From the NCBI RefSeq assembly GCF_018323985.1, contig NZ_AP024590.1, positions 3,224,001 to 3,288,000 on the forward strand: a stretch of DNA of 64,000 nucleotides, read 5' to 3'. This document shows, in pieces, positions 52,596 to 61,276 of the stretch. Position 1 is the first letter of the stretch, and each line of letters begins with the position of its first letter. Made by a program: the position numbers and the translations under genes. This DNA comes from Enterobacter kobei (GTDB taxonomy: Bacteria; Pseudomonadota; Gammaproteobacteria; Enterobacterales; Enterobacteriaceae). The notes beneath the pieces are model-generated. The model was not told where the DNA came from. It did not search any database and saw nothing but the letters and a program-made list of their open reading frames with translations.

Positions 52596-53547
52596 GTGGA
52601 TTATAATGAACCGTCGGAAAATCGAATAACAGAGCGTCCCGAGGACGAAAAACCGCAGATCTTCCGCACACTGCGCAATATAGATCTTAATTTATTGACG
52701 ATTTTCGAGGCTGTCTACGTTCATAAAGGGATAGTTAACGCCGCGAAAGTGCTTAACCTTACCCCCTCGGCGATCAGCCAGTCTATCCAGAAACTCCGCA
52801 CCATCTTTCCTGACCCCCTGTTTATCCGTAAAGGTCAGGGGGTGACGCCCACCGCCTATGCCACCCATTTACACGAATATATCAGCCTGGGCCTGGAGTC
52901 GATTCTGGGGGCGCTGGATCTTACCGGCAGCTATGATAAACAGCGCACTATTACGCTCGGCACCCCGCCTTCTCTTGGCGCGCTGGTGATCCCGACGATT
53001 TACCAGGCTATTAAAGAACAGACGCCGCACCTGTTGTTACGCAATATTCCGATTAACGACGGTGAAAGCCAGCTCAGTCAGTTTCAGACCGATCTCATCA
53101 TTGACACCCATTTGCCAAGCACGCGGGCGCTTAATCAGCATGTGCTCTACTCGGATCGACTGGTACTGATGTGCCGCAAAGGCCACCCGTGCTTACAGCA
53201 GCCCATTACGGAAGCGGCGCTGCGTCAGTACGAACATACGATGCTGATGCTGGAAGGGCAGAATCTTAGTGTCCTGCGCCAGCGGGTACAGGAGGTTCCC
53301 TGAGCGCCAGGTCAGCTTCAGCAGTTACAATATGTTTACCATTGCCGCACTCATCGGCAACAGCGATCTGTTGGGCTTAATGCCGTCCCGTTTGTTTACC
53401 TTATTCAGCGCCTGCTGGCCATTGCAGGAGATCGATTTCCCGGCAATCAGCAACGAATACATTGAAATTTCGCTTTATTACAACAAGTTGAGTATGCGGG
53501 ACCCGGTGCTGGAAAATGTTATCAATGTCATATCCCGTTCATTCTGA
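52596..53547 (+). pseudogene. ybeF: LysR-family regulator YbeF, frameshifted
   Basis: The first frame (52596-53303) encodes the LysR helix-turn-helix (LNLLTIFEAVYVHKGIVNAAKVLNLTPSAISQSIQKL) and part of the effector domain. It stops after LRQRVQEVP. The rest (FPERQVSFSSYN to ISRSF) continues in another frame up to 53547. E. coli YbeF reads LRQRVQEMFPDRQINFTSYN across this point. The lesion is at 53294-53295, and two missing bases restore one 317-residue frame, exactly the E. coli length. It is either a young pseudogene or a base-calling error. The N-terminal part could still make a truncated DNA-binding protein. Confidence 0.85.
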
Positions 53548-53758
53548 CGGGATAGTTTGCCTCACCTGTCTGCCCGGTGGCCCACCAGTAATCGCACAAT
53601 TCAACAACTATTTTACAATTTGCCGGGCCGTCAGGCTGCTTTATCACCCTTATCAATGGTATACTGCGGCGCAGCTAATTCAAAAATAGTTGATAAATAC
53701 AACATTCCCTTGAATTGAAAAGCTTTCCTTCGTTATTCGCAACTGGAACACGCACGCT

Positions 53759-54724
53759 ATGAGTAAACCCATTGTGATGGAACGCGGTGTTAAATACCGC
53801 GACGCCGATAAGATGGCTCTTATCCCGGTCAAAAACGTGGTAACAGAGCGTGAAGCCCTGTTAAGAAAACCGGAGTGGATGAAAATCAAACTCCCGGCAG
53901 ACTCTACCCGTATCCAGGGTATCAAAGCGGCTATGCGCAAAAACGGCCTGCACTCTGTCTGCGAAGAGGCTTCGTGCCCGAACCTTGCGGAGTGTTTCAA
54001 CCACGGCACCGCCACCTTTATGATCCTCGGCGCGATCTGTACCCGCCGTTGCCCGTTCTGTGACGTTGCTCATGGTCGTCCGGTCGCCCCTGATGCGAAT
54101 GAACCGAATAAACTGGCGCAGACCATCGCTGACATGGCGCTGCGTTATGTGGTGATCACCTCCGTGGATCGTGATGATCTGCGTGATGGCGGCGCGCAGC
54201 ACTTTGCCGACTGTATCACCGCGATCCGCGAAAAAAGCCCAACCATCAAAATCGAGACGCTGGTTCCCGATTTCCGTGGTCGTATGGATCGTGCGCTGGA
54301 TATTTTAACCGCCACGCCGCCAGATGTGTTTAACCACAACCTGGAGAACGTGCCTCGTGTTTACCGTCAGGTTCGCCCTGGCGCAGACTACAACTGGTCG
54401 CTGAAGCTGCTGGAGCGTTTTAAAGAAGCGCATCCGGAGATCCCCACGAAATCCGGCCTGATGGTCGGGCTGGGTGAAACCAACGCTGAAATCATTGAAG
54501 TAATGCGCGATCTGCGTCGCCACGGTGTGACCATGCTGACGTTGGGCCAGTATCTCCAGCCAAGCCGCCATCACCTGCCGGTGCAGCGCTACGTCAGCCC
54601 GGACGAATTTGATGAGATGAAAGCCGAAGCGCTGGCGATGGGCTTTACCCATGCCGCCTGTGGCCCGTTTGTTCGCTCGTCTTACCATGCCGACATGCAG
54701 GCGAAAGGTCTGGAAGTGAAGTAA
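53759..54724 (+). CDS. lipA: Lipoyl synthase LipA
   Basis: The 321-residue product (E. coli 321) has the auxiliary iron-sulfur cluster motif CEEASCPNLAEC. The radical-SAM motif is CTRRCPFCDV, and the C-terminus has FVRSSYHAD with the conserved RSSY. It inserts two sulfurs into octanoyl chains made by LipB. A -10-like TATACT (53658-53663) lies about 95 bases upstream. It shares a terminator with the convergent tatE. Confidence 0.98.
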   Translation: MSKPIVMERGVKYRDADKMALIPVKNVVTEREALLRKPEWMKIKLPADSTRIQGIKAAMRKNGLHSVCEEASCPNLAECFNHGTATFMILGAICTRRCPFCDVAHGRPVAPDANEPNKLAQTIADMALRYVVITSVDRDDLRDGGAQHFADCITAIREKSPTIKIETLVPDFRGRMDRALDILTATPPDVFNHNLENVPRVYRQVRPGADYNWSLKLLERFKEAHPEIPTKSGLMVGLGETNAEIIEVMRDLRRHGVTMLTLGQYLQPSRHHLPVQRYVSPDEFDEMKAEALAMGFTHAACGPFVRSSYHADMQAKGLEVK

Positions 54725-54752
54725 GCACGACATAATTGCTTACAGATGCGCA

Positions 54753-54784
54753 TAAAAAAACCGGCCTGATAAGCCGGTTTTTTT
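54753..54784. terminator. Bidirectional terminator between lipA and tatE
   Basis: AAAAAAACCGGC (54754-54765) and GCCGGTTTTTTT (54773-54784) pair around a seven-base loop, with A and T tracts on both sides. It lies 29 bases after the lipA stop and 21 from the tatE stop. Confidence 0.93.
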
Positions 54785-54804
54785 GCAAGCCTGAGGCATT
54801 GCTA

Positions 54805-55008
54805 TCACTCTTTGTGAGTGAGTTTCTCTGCGGTGATGTCACCGTCTACGGTTTTCTTCGCGCTGGTGTCATCATCGTTCATGGCTTTTTTGAAGCCTTT
54901 GATGGCTGCGCCGAGGTCACCGCCGAGCGTACGTAACTTTTTGGTACCAAACAGCAGCACAACCAGTGCGGCCACAACCAGCAGTTTGGTAATACTAATC
55001 TCACCCAT
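54805..55008 (-). CDS. tatE: Twin-arginine translocase component TatE
   Basis: The 67-residue protein matches E. coli TatE in length and in sequence MGEISITKLLVVAALVVLLFG and KKLRTLGGDLGAAIKGFKKAM. One N-terminal helix is followed by an amphipathic helix, the TatA pattern. It works with TatABC to export folded proteins. The gene stands alone between lipA and ybeM. Confidence 0.97.
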   Translation of the reverse strand: MGEISITKLLVVAALVVLLFGTKKLRTLGGDLGAAIKGFKKAMNDDDTSAKKTVDGDITAEKLTHKE

Positions 55009-55134
55009 AAATACCTTCTTTCATAAAACAGGCTGCGAAATGCGTCCTAAAACCTGACGTTATTAACGGTCATTTGACGCGCGCACACAATAGCAATCTG
55101 TAACAAGGTGAATCAAGTGTTGTTTAAAAAAACA

Positions 55135-55923
55135 TCACATTAATTGCGGTGGCGCAAAACGCCGGTTTTTCAGCACCGGCAGTTTTTCGCGTGTCTGCAT
55201 TATACGCGCTCGCGTTAACTCCGCAAAAATCAACTGCGGCACCTCTGCGGCGGCGGCCAGCGTAACACCCTGCGGGTCGATAATGCGGCTCTGGCCGATA
55301 TTTCTGTTACCACACTCCCCGGCGGCAATCACATAGCAGGTGGTGTCCAGCGCGCGGGCCGAAAGCAGCGTTGCCCAGTGTTGCTCTTTCAGCGGGCCTC
55401 GAACCCAGGCGGCGGGCAACACCAGCACCTCAGCCCCCCGTAATGCCAGCGTCAGCGCCAGCTCCGGAAAGCGCAGATCGTAGCAGGTCATCAGTCCGAC
55501 ATTCATACCGTCAATCTCTATCAGCGGCGGGATAACATCGCCGGCATCCACCTGCGCCGACTCCTGCATGTTAAAGGCGTCATAGAGATGCAGCTTGGCG
55601 TAGTGAGCGATAATCTCACCACTGCGGATTGCCACCAGCGTATTCACCGCCCTGCCTGTCGTTGACGGCACGTGAACCGTCAGCACGGTGGTCATATTAT
55701 TACTGCGGCTTTCGTTGAGCAGGCGCGTTAAAAATCCGCCGTCGAGCGTCTGCGCCGATTTCACCGACAGCGTAGGATCGTCATCGCTGCGCGCGAGTAA
55801 GGCTTCCGGCAACACCAGTAATGTGGCCTGCTGCGCCGCTGCCTGCGCCATTAACTCAGCACAGATCTGCGCATTGGTTTCCCAGTGTGGCGTCACCGCA
55901 AACTGCCCCGCTGCTACTCGCAT
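55135..55923 (-). CDS. ybeM: Deaminated glutathione amidase YbeM (nitrilase family)
   Basis: The 262-residue carbon-nitrogen hydrolase has the Glu-Lys-Cys triad in LLVLPEALLA (Glu), HYAKLHLYDAF (Lys) and GLMTCYDLRFPE (Cys). Family work assigns the E. coli B protein to breakdown of deaminated glutathione. In E. coli K-12 this gene is disrupted, but here it is full length. It is divergent from crcB by 87 bases. Confidence 0.93.
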   Translation of the reverse strand: MRVAAGQFAVTPHWETNAQICAELMAQAAAQQATLLVLPEALLARSDDDPTLSVKSAQTLDGGFLTRLLNESRSNNMTTVLTVHVPSTTGRAVNTLVAIRSGEIIAHYAKLHLYDAFNMQESAQVDAGDVIPPLIEIDGMNVGLMTCYDLRFPELALTLALRGAEVLVLPAAWVRGPLKEQHWATLLSARALDTTCYVIAAGECGNRNIGQSRIIDPQGVTLAAAAEVPQLIFAELTRARIMQTREKLPVLKNRRFAPPQLM

Positions 55924-56010
55924 CGCCTTTCCTCACATTTTTACGATAGTCATATCATTCTGACAGCATTACACTCATTCCCCTGACAAATCAAATAGCG
56001 GAAAAAGGCT

Positions 56011-56394
56011 GTGGGACAACTTCTTTTGGCGGTGTTTATTGGCGGCGGAACCGGCAGTGTTCTGCGCTGGTTTCTGAGTCTGCGTCTGAACCCTGCCCAC
56101 CAGATCATTCCCCTTGGTACGCTAACCGCGAACCTGATAGGCGCATTTATCATCGGCGCAGGGCTGGCCTGGTTTAATCGCATGACGCATATCGACCCGC
56201 TGTGGAAGCTGCTGATCACCACCGGCTTTTGCGGCGGGCTGACCACCTTTTCCACCTTTTCGGCGGAAGTCGTGTTCCTGTTGCAGGACGGGCGTTTTGG
56301 CTGGGCATTTTTGAATGTAGCGCTGAACCTGTGCGGCTCTTTTGCCATGACCGCGCTGGCGTTCTGGATCTTTTCGACCGTCAACGCGCAGTAA
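56011..56394 (+). CDS. crcB: Fluoride channel CrcB (Fluc)
   Basis: The 127-residue product (E. coli 127) starts with GTG. It has four membrane helices with GGGTGSVLRWFLSLR, PLGTLTANLIGAFIIG and the pore motif TTGFCGGLTTFSTFSAEV. It exports fluoride as a dual-topology dimer. I saw no fluoride riboswitch pattern in the 87 bases upstream. It converges on cspE. Confidence 0.96.
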   Translation: MGQLLLAVFIGGGTGSVLRWFLSLRLNPAHQIIPLGTLTANLIGAFIIGAGLAWFNRMTHIDPLWKLLITTGFCGGLTTFSTFSAEVVFLLQDGRFGWAFLNVALNLCGSFAMTALAFWIFSTVNAQ

Positions 56395-56411
56395 ACGCCT
56401 GCTGAAGGACG

Positions 56412-56440
56412 AAAAAAAACCCGCTTCTCAGCGGGTTTTT
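56412..56440. terminator. Bidirectional terminator between crcB and cspE
   Basis: AAAAACCCGCT (about 56415-56425) and AGCGGGTTTTT (56430-56440) pair around a four-base loop with A and T tracts on both sides, in the 67-base gap between convergent genes. Confidence 0.92.
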
Positions 56441-56461
56441 GAATTCTGTCTTATCGCTAAC

Positions 56462-56671
56462 TTAGATAGGCATTACGTTAGCAGCAGAAGGGCCTTTGGC
56501 ACCGTTAGTGATTTCAAACTCTACACGCTGACCTTCAGCGAGGGTTTTGAAACCATTGCTCTGGATTGCAGAGAAGTGTACGAACACATCTTTGCTGCCA
56601 TCTTCCGGAGTAATGAAACCGAATCCTTTGGACTCATTAAACCACTTAACGTTACCTTTAATCTTAGACAT
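56462..56671 (-). CDS. cspE: Cold shock-like protein CspE
   Basis: The 69-residue cold-shock domain protein has RNA-binding motifs KGFGFITP and DVFVHFSAI and is near-identical to E. coli CspE. Only the last residues differ (MPI for IAL). It is an RNA chaperone and transcription antiterminator. The leader upstream (to about 56770) is AT-rich with no gene, as usual for csp genes with long 5' UTRs. Confidence 0.97.
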   Translation of the reverse strand: MSKIKGNVKWFNESKGFGFITPEDGSKDVFVHFSAIQSNGFKTLAEGQRVEFEITNGAKGPSAANVMPI

Positions 56672-56863
56672 CTAAATTACCTTTACATGAAATACGACAC
56701 AAATGCTGTGTCGGGTATCAGTACACCAATTGTCGTGGGTTTTGTCCAGTCGAGATTTACGAAAAAGTGATAAATGTCGCGAACTTTTTCGCCCCTGCGG
56801 GGTTATCACCTTTCACGTCACGCGCAGAGAATGCTCTTCTTTTTACTGGAGAAAATACCGCCG

Positions 56864-57445
56864 TTAAAACTGGAAACGCATCCAGGCGAAGTAGACGTTG
56901 CCGTTATTATAGGTGCCAGGAATGTAGGTCATCTGGAACGTCGCCGGACCGTAACCTACCGACGCCAGCGGTAACACGACCGGCACCGGGATATACTTCC
57001 AGTTATCCCGCGCCGTGGCCCCTGCCGTAAAACCGAGGCCCAGATGAAAACGGTCATCTGCCAGCGGACGCCACGTTTTCTCCCAGCCATAGCCGCCGAT
57101 GGGTTCCCACTTGTTATAAGAATCCTTAAACGCCATCAGATAAAGACCGTGCCAGTTGCCCTGCTCATCCCAGCGAGACTGACCAAAACCGGCGCCCCAT
57201 GGTCGTTCGTTATAACGATCGGTCTTTTCTTTATCGTAGGCAAAACGCGCATGCCAGGTGATCGCCGGGACATATAAATCATACTGTTGCGGTGCCTGCC
57301 AGGTATGCCCGACATTATCACTTAAGGTGCTTAGCCATCCGTTTAGTGAACTCCCTGCGCTCGCTGTCTGCGTCAATAAGAATAATACCAGTAAAAAATA
57401 TTTATTTAAAAAGGACACGTTCTCATTACCACTATTATGTATCAA
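56864..57445 (-). CDS. pagP: Lipid A palmitoyltransferase PagP
   Basis: The 193-residue product (E. coli 186) has a signal peptide ending near LLTQTASA. The catalytic His is in YVPAITWHARFAYDKEKTD and the Asp-Ser in YLMAFKDSYNKW. The protein ends in an eight-stranded barrel signature YFAWMRFQF with terminal Phe. It moves palmitate from phospholipids to lipid A in the outer membrane. An in-frame GTG at 57418 is a possible alternative start, closer to the E. coli N-terminus. PhoP control is known in relatives, but I see only a poor box match. Confidence 0.95.
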   Translation of the reverse strand: MIHNSGNENVSFLNKYFLLVLFLLTQTASAGSSLNGWLSTLSDNVGHTWQAPQQYDLYVPAITWHARFAYDKEKTDRYNERPWGAGFGQSRWDEQGNWHGLYLMAFKDSYNKWEPIGGYGWEKTWRPLADDRFHLGLGFTAGATARDNWKYIPVPVVLPLASVGYGPATFQMTYIPGTYNNGNVYFAWMRFQF

Positions 57446-58067
57446 AAATCAGGGTGGCATAAATTATCTTAATGAAAGCTTAACGAAATGAGGATGCTCT
57501 GAAACGGTTAGGCAGAAACGTTATTTTTCATCAGGATGTACTTATTATAGAAACAACCTCAGCAGGTTAATCCCGTCACGCTATCAACATGATTGCCGTT
57601 ATCACACAAAGCACAGTATCGCCGTGTTGCTGAGGCCTCTCGTCGCCCAGGACAAGCACTTACGCGCCTGTGTCTGCCCCCACAACCATGACAGACAAGT
57701 GATCTTAACGGGTGATAATTATTATGATTCGTTTTAACCGCTGACATTAATAATCCCGCATTATTTACCGGGCAGATAATATATTACCAACCAAACCAGA
57801 AAACCTCTGCAATATTAATTAATGCAAAACTCAGGTAAGAAAAAAAATACGCTTAGCGGCGCTCAGGTTAATCTGTCATATGAAGGTCAAAAAGTCCCGA
57901 CCTCAGTCACCGGGTCAGGTAATGCCAACAGCAGTGGTGTTACTGAACATTTTATTGATTTTAATCAGCTACTTTTCCCCATTAATTCGGCACATTGCGT
58001 CTTTGTTTTTCATTTACTTATTTTTTCACAGAATGCGTTCACCGTGTTCTGTCTCTCCGGGGATCTC
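57446..58067. other. pagP-dcuC divergent control region
   Basis: 622 bases with no convincing gene; short frames in it lack start signals or homology. It is AT-rich and holds an FNR-like site (57955-57968) near dcuC and an eight-base inverted pair (CCTCAGCA near 57555 and TGCTGAGG near 57628) of unknown meaning. A frame joined to dcuC can be read upstream to 57822, but its residues are unlike DcuC and cross the control site. Confidence 0.6.
57955..57968. promoter_or_regulatory. FNR-like site upstream of dcuC
   Basis: TTGAT-TTTA-ATCAG matches the FNR consensus TTGATnnnnATCAA at nine of ten fixed bases. It lies 100 bases upstream of the dcuC start, which fits a class II activator site with a leader of about 60 bases. 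dcuC is an FNR-activated gene in E. coli. Confidence 0.68.
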
Positions 58068-59438
58068 ATGCTAACGTTTATTGAACTGTTGATCGGGGTT
58101 GTGGTGATAGTCGGCGTGGCGCGCTACATCATCAAGGGCTATTCCGCGACGGGCGTGCTGTTTGTCGGCGGCCTGACGCTGTTGATCATCAGCGCCCTGA
58201 TGGGTCATAAAGTGCTGCCTGCCAGTGCCACCAGCACCGGCTACAACGCTACCGATATTGTCGAATACATTAAAATCCTGCTGATGAGCCGTGGCGGCGA
58301 CCTCGGGATGATGATCATGATGCTGTGCGGCTTCGCAGCGTATATGACGCATATCGGTGCCAATGACATGGTCGTCAAGCTGGCGTCCAAACCGCTGCGT
58401 TATATCAACTCACCCTATGTACTGATGATTGCCGCCTATTTTGTGGCCTGTCTGATGTCGCTGGCCGTCTCCTCCGCCACTGGCCTTGGCGTTTTGCTGA
58501 TGGCAACGCTGTTCCCGGTGATGGTCAACGTTGGCATCAGCCGTGGCGCAGCGGCGGCAATTTGTGCCTCACCAGCGGCTATTATTCTGTCCCCCACCTC
58601 CGGTGATGTGGTGCTGGCAGCCAAAGCGGCGGAAATGCCGCTGATTGATTTTGCTTTTAAAACCACGCTGCCTATTTCTATCGCCGCCATTATCTGCATG
58701 GCAATCGCGCACTTTTTCTGGCAGCGTTACCTGGATAAGAAAGAGCACATTACCGTTGAAATGCTGGATGTGAACGACATCGTAACCACCGCCCCGTCGT
58801 TTTACGCCATCCTGCCGTTTACGCCGATTGTCGGCGTGCTGATTTTCGATGGCAAATGGGGACCGGAACTGCATATCATCACCATCCTTGTGATCTGTAT
58901 GCTGCTGTCCGCCATCCTGGAATTCCTGCGCGGCTTTAATACGCAAAAAGTCTTTTCCGGCCTTGAAGTGGCGTATCGCGGCATGGCCGACGCCTTTGCT
59001 GGCGTGGTGATCCTGTTGGTTGCCGCTGGCGTCTTCGCCCAGGGCCTGAGCACCATCGGCTTCATCCAGAGCCTGATTTCCATCGCCACCTCTTTCGGCT
59101 CCGCGAGCATTATTTTGATGCTGGTGCTGGTGATCCTTACCATGCTGGCCGCCATGACGACCGGCTCCGGTAACGCCCCGTTCTATGCCTTTGTGGAGAT
59201 GATCCCCAAACTGGCTCATGAAGCGGGTATTAACCCGGCCTATCTGTCTATCCCGATGCTGCAGGCGTCTAACCTTGGCCGTACCATTTCACCGGTTTCC
59301 GGCGTCGTGGTTGCCGTGGCCGGGATGGCAAAAATCTCGCCGTTCGAAGTGGTAAAACGCACCTCTGTACCCGTGCTGGTGGGTCTGATTGTGGTGATCG
59401 TCGCCACTGAAATTCTCGTGCCCGGCGTCGCTGGCTAA
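58068..59438 (+). CDS. dcuC: Anaerobic C4-dicarboxylate transporter DcuC
   Basis: The start MLTFIELLIGVVVIVGVARY at 58068 gives 456 residues (E. coli DcuC 461). The product has about 12 hydrophobic helices, including AVSSATGLGVLLMATLFPV and the C-terminal SNLGRTISPVSGVVVAVAGMAKISPFEVVKR region. It mainly exports succinate during fermentation. It is divergent from pagP, as in E. coli. To its right E. coli has citrate-fermentation genes; here there is a fry-type PTS operon. Confidence 0.95.
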   Translation: MLTFIELLIGVVVIVGVARYIIKGYSATGVLFVGGLTLLIISALMGHKVLPASATSTGYNATDIVEYIKILLMSRGGDLGMMIMMLCGFAAYMTHIGANDMVVKLASKPLRYINSPYVLMIAAYFVACLMSLAVSSATGLGVLLMATLFPVMVNVGISRGAAAAICASPAAIILSPTSGDVVLAAKAAEMPLIDFAFKTTLPISIAAIICMAIAHFFWQRYLDKKEHITVEMLDVNDIVTTAPSFYAILPFTPIVGVLIFDGKWGPELHIITILVICMLLSAILEFLRGFNTQKVFSGLEVAYRGMADAFAGVVILLVAAGVFAQGLSTIGFIQSLISIATSFGSASIILMLVLVILTMLAAMTTGSGNAPFYAFVEMIPKLAHEAGINPAYLSIPMLQASNLGRTISPVSGVVVAVAGMAKISPFEVVKRTSVPVLVGLIVVIVATEILVPGVAG

Positions 59439-59453
59439 TCTCGCGTATCCTTC

Positions 59454-59480
59454 GGCGCAGCGTGTTCAGGACGCTGCGCC
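59454..59480 (+). terminator. Hairpin after dcuC
   Basis: GGCGCAGCGT (59454-59463) and ACGCTGCGCC (59471-59480) make a perfect ten-pair stem with a seven-base loop, 15 bases after the dcuC stop. CTCTTCAC follows, which is a weak T tract. Confidence 0.7.
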
Positions 59481-59665
59481 CTCTTCACAAGGCTCCCCTC
59501 CCTCTGTACTTTCACGCCGCTTTTACCCGACAACGCGCTATTCGCGACGTGGGTCACACTTCCCCTTTTGCGCATTAATAATCCAGCTATTGCATTATTT
59601 ATCCGGTAACCCACGGGTAAAACCCCCACCATACTCCCTGCAGTTCCTCACCAACGGAGTCCATC

Positions 59666-59989
59666 ATGACCAAAAAACTTATCGCGCTGTGCGCCTGTCC
59701 TATGGGACTTGCCCATACTTTTATGGCTGCTCAGGCGCTGGAAGATGCCGCGAAAGCGGCAGGCTATGACGTCAAAATTGAAACCCAGGGCGCGGACGGC
59801 ATTCAGAATCGCCTGACCGCCCAGGACATTGCCGAGGCGACCATCATCATTCATGCCATCGCCATTACGCCGGAAGATAACGAACGCTTCGATTCCCGCG
59901 ACGTGTACGAAATCACGCTCCAGGACGCCATCAAAAATGCCGCCGGAACGCTGAAAGAAATCGAAGACATGATCGCCGCAGAACACTAA
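59666..59989 (+). CDS. fryB: Fructose-type PTS EIIB component FryB
   Basis: The 107-residue EIIB of the fructose family has phospho-Cys11 in CACPMGLAHTFMAAQALE. It closely resembles E. coli FryB (KIETQGADGIQNRLTAQDIAEATII). It passes phosphate from FryA to the sugar carried by FryC. It is the first gene of fryB-fryC-ypdF-ypdE-fryA; its promoter should lie in the 227 bases after dcuC. Confidence 0.93.
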   Translation: MTKKLIALCACPMGLAHTFMAAQALEDAAKAAGYDVKIETQGADGIQNRLTAQDIAEATIIIHAIAITPEDNERFDSRDVYEITLQDAIKNAAGTLKEIEDMIAAEH

Positions 59990-60011
59990 TCCCTCTCTAC
60001 AGGATCAGCCC

Positions 60012-61259
60012 ATGGCCATTAAAAAACGCAGCGCAACCGTGGTCGCCAGCCCTTCAGGGGCGGCAACCGTGGCGAACACCACTGTGGCCACCCGTCGTCG
60101 CTTTTGGGGTGAGTTACCGCAACATATTATGTCCGGCATTTCACGCATGGTGCCAACGCTCATCATGGGCGGTGTTATTCTCGCGTTTTCGCAGCTTATC
60201 GCTTACAGCTGGCTGGATATCCCGGCTGATACCGGCATCATGGATGCCCTGAATTCCGGACAGTTCACCGGTTTTAATCTCTCGCTACTGAAGTTCGCCT
60301 GGCTGGCGCAGTCGTTTGGCGGCGTGCTGTTTGGCTTTGCGATCCCGATGTTCGCCGCCTTTGTTGCCAACTCCATTGGCGGCAAACTGGCATTTCCGGC
60401 AGGGTTTATCGGCGGACTGATGTCCACTCAGCCTACGCAATTGCTCAGCTTTGATCCGACGGCGTTGCAGTGGGTGACCACCGCGCCAGTGCCGTCGACC
60501 TTTATCGGTGCGCTGATCATCTCTATTGCCGCGGGCTATCTGGTGAAGTGGATGAACCAGACGTTCCGCATGCCGGACTATCTGCTGGCGTTCAAAACCA
60601 CCTTTCTGTTGCCGATCCTGTCGGCAATCTTCGTCATGCTGGCGATGTATTACGTGATCACCCCCTTTGGCGGCTGGATCAACGGCGGCATCCGTACCCT
60701 GCTGACCGCCGCCGGGGAAAAAGGCGTGCTGATGTATGCCATCGGCATTTCCGCTGCCACCGCCATCGACCTGGGCGGGCCGATCAATAAAGCCGCCGGA
60801 TTTGTCGCCTTCAGCTTTACTACCGATCACGTTCTGCCGGTGACCGCCCGTTCTATCGCCATTGTTATTCCATCGATAGGTCTGGGGCTTGCCACGCTGC
60901 TGGACCGCCGTCTGACCGGCAAACGCCTGTTCAGCGCCCAGCTTTATCCGCAGGGCAAAACCGCGATGTTCCTTGCCTTTATGGGCATCAGCGAAGGCGC
61001 GATCCCTTTTGCGCTGGAAAGTCCGCTCACCGCCATCCCGTCCTATATGATCGGCGCAATCGTCGGCTCCACCACTGCCGTGTGGCTTGGCGCGGTGCAG
61101 TGGTTCCCCGAATCGGCCATCTGGGCCTGGCCGCTGGTGACGAATCTGGGCGTCTATATGTTCGGCATCGTGCTGGGCGCAGTGATCACTGCCCTGCTGG
61201 TGATCGTCTCGCGCAATATGCTGTACCGCCGGGGCAAACTGCTGATCGACAGTCTGTAA
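60012..61259 (+). CDS. fryC: Fructose-type PTS EIIC permease FryC
   Basis: The 415-residue product is the same length as E. coli FryC. An N-terminal cytosolic stretch is followed by about nine or ten membrane helices. The fructose EIIC pattern is GGKLAFPAGFIGGL, and the sugar-site region is FMGISEGAIPFALESPLTAIPSYMIG. The substrate is not known. It follows fryB by 22 bases and precedes ypdF by 17. Confidence 0.92.
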   Translation: MAIKKRSATVVASPSGAATVANTTVATRRRFWGELPQHIMSGISRMVPTLIMGGVILAFSQLIAYSWLDIPADTGIMDALNSGQFTGFNLSLLKFAWLAQSFGGVLFGFAIPMFAAFVANSIGGKLAFPAGFIGGLMSTQPTQLLSFDPTALQWVTTAPVPSTFIGALIISIAAGYLVKWMNQTFRMPDYLLAFKTTFLLPILSAIFVMLAMYYVITPFGGWINGGIRTLLTAAGEKGVLMYAIGISAATAIDLGGPINKAAGFVAFSFTTDHVLPVTARSIAIVIPSIGLGLATLLDRRLTGKRLFSAQLYPQGKTAMFLAFMGISEGAIPFALESPLTAIPSYMIGAIVGSTTAVWLGAVQWFPESAIWAWPLVTNLGVYMFGIVLGAVITALLVIVSRNMLYRRGKLLIDSL

Positions 61260-61276
61260 CCATAAGGATGACCACC

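Noticed and set aside
55924..56010. Fluoride riboswitch upstream of crcB
   Set aside because: The 87-base gap does not show the conserved fluoride riboswitch pattern and is short for one plus a promoter.
57469..57485. Possible PhoP box upstream of pagP (CGTTAA-N5-CATTAA on the minus strand)
   Set aside because: Each half matches the GGTTTA-type consensus poorly and the site is very close to the start codon; not strong enough to list.
57822..58067. N-terminal extension of dcuC by 82 codons
   Set aside because: The added residues are unlike DcuC and run through the FNR site; the 58068 start matches the E. coli protein.
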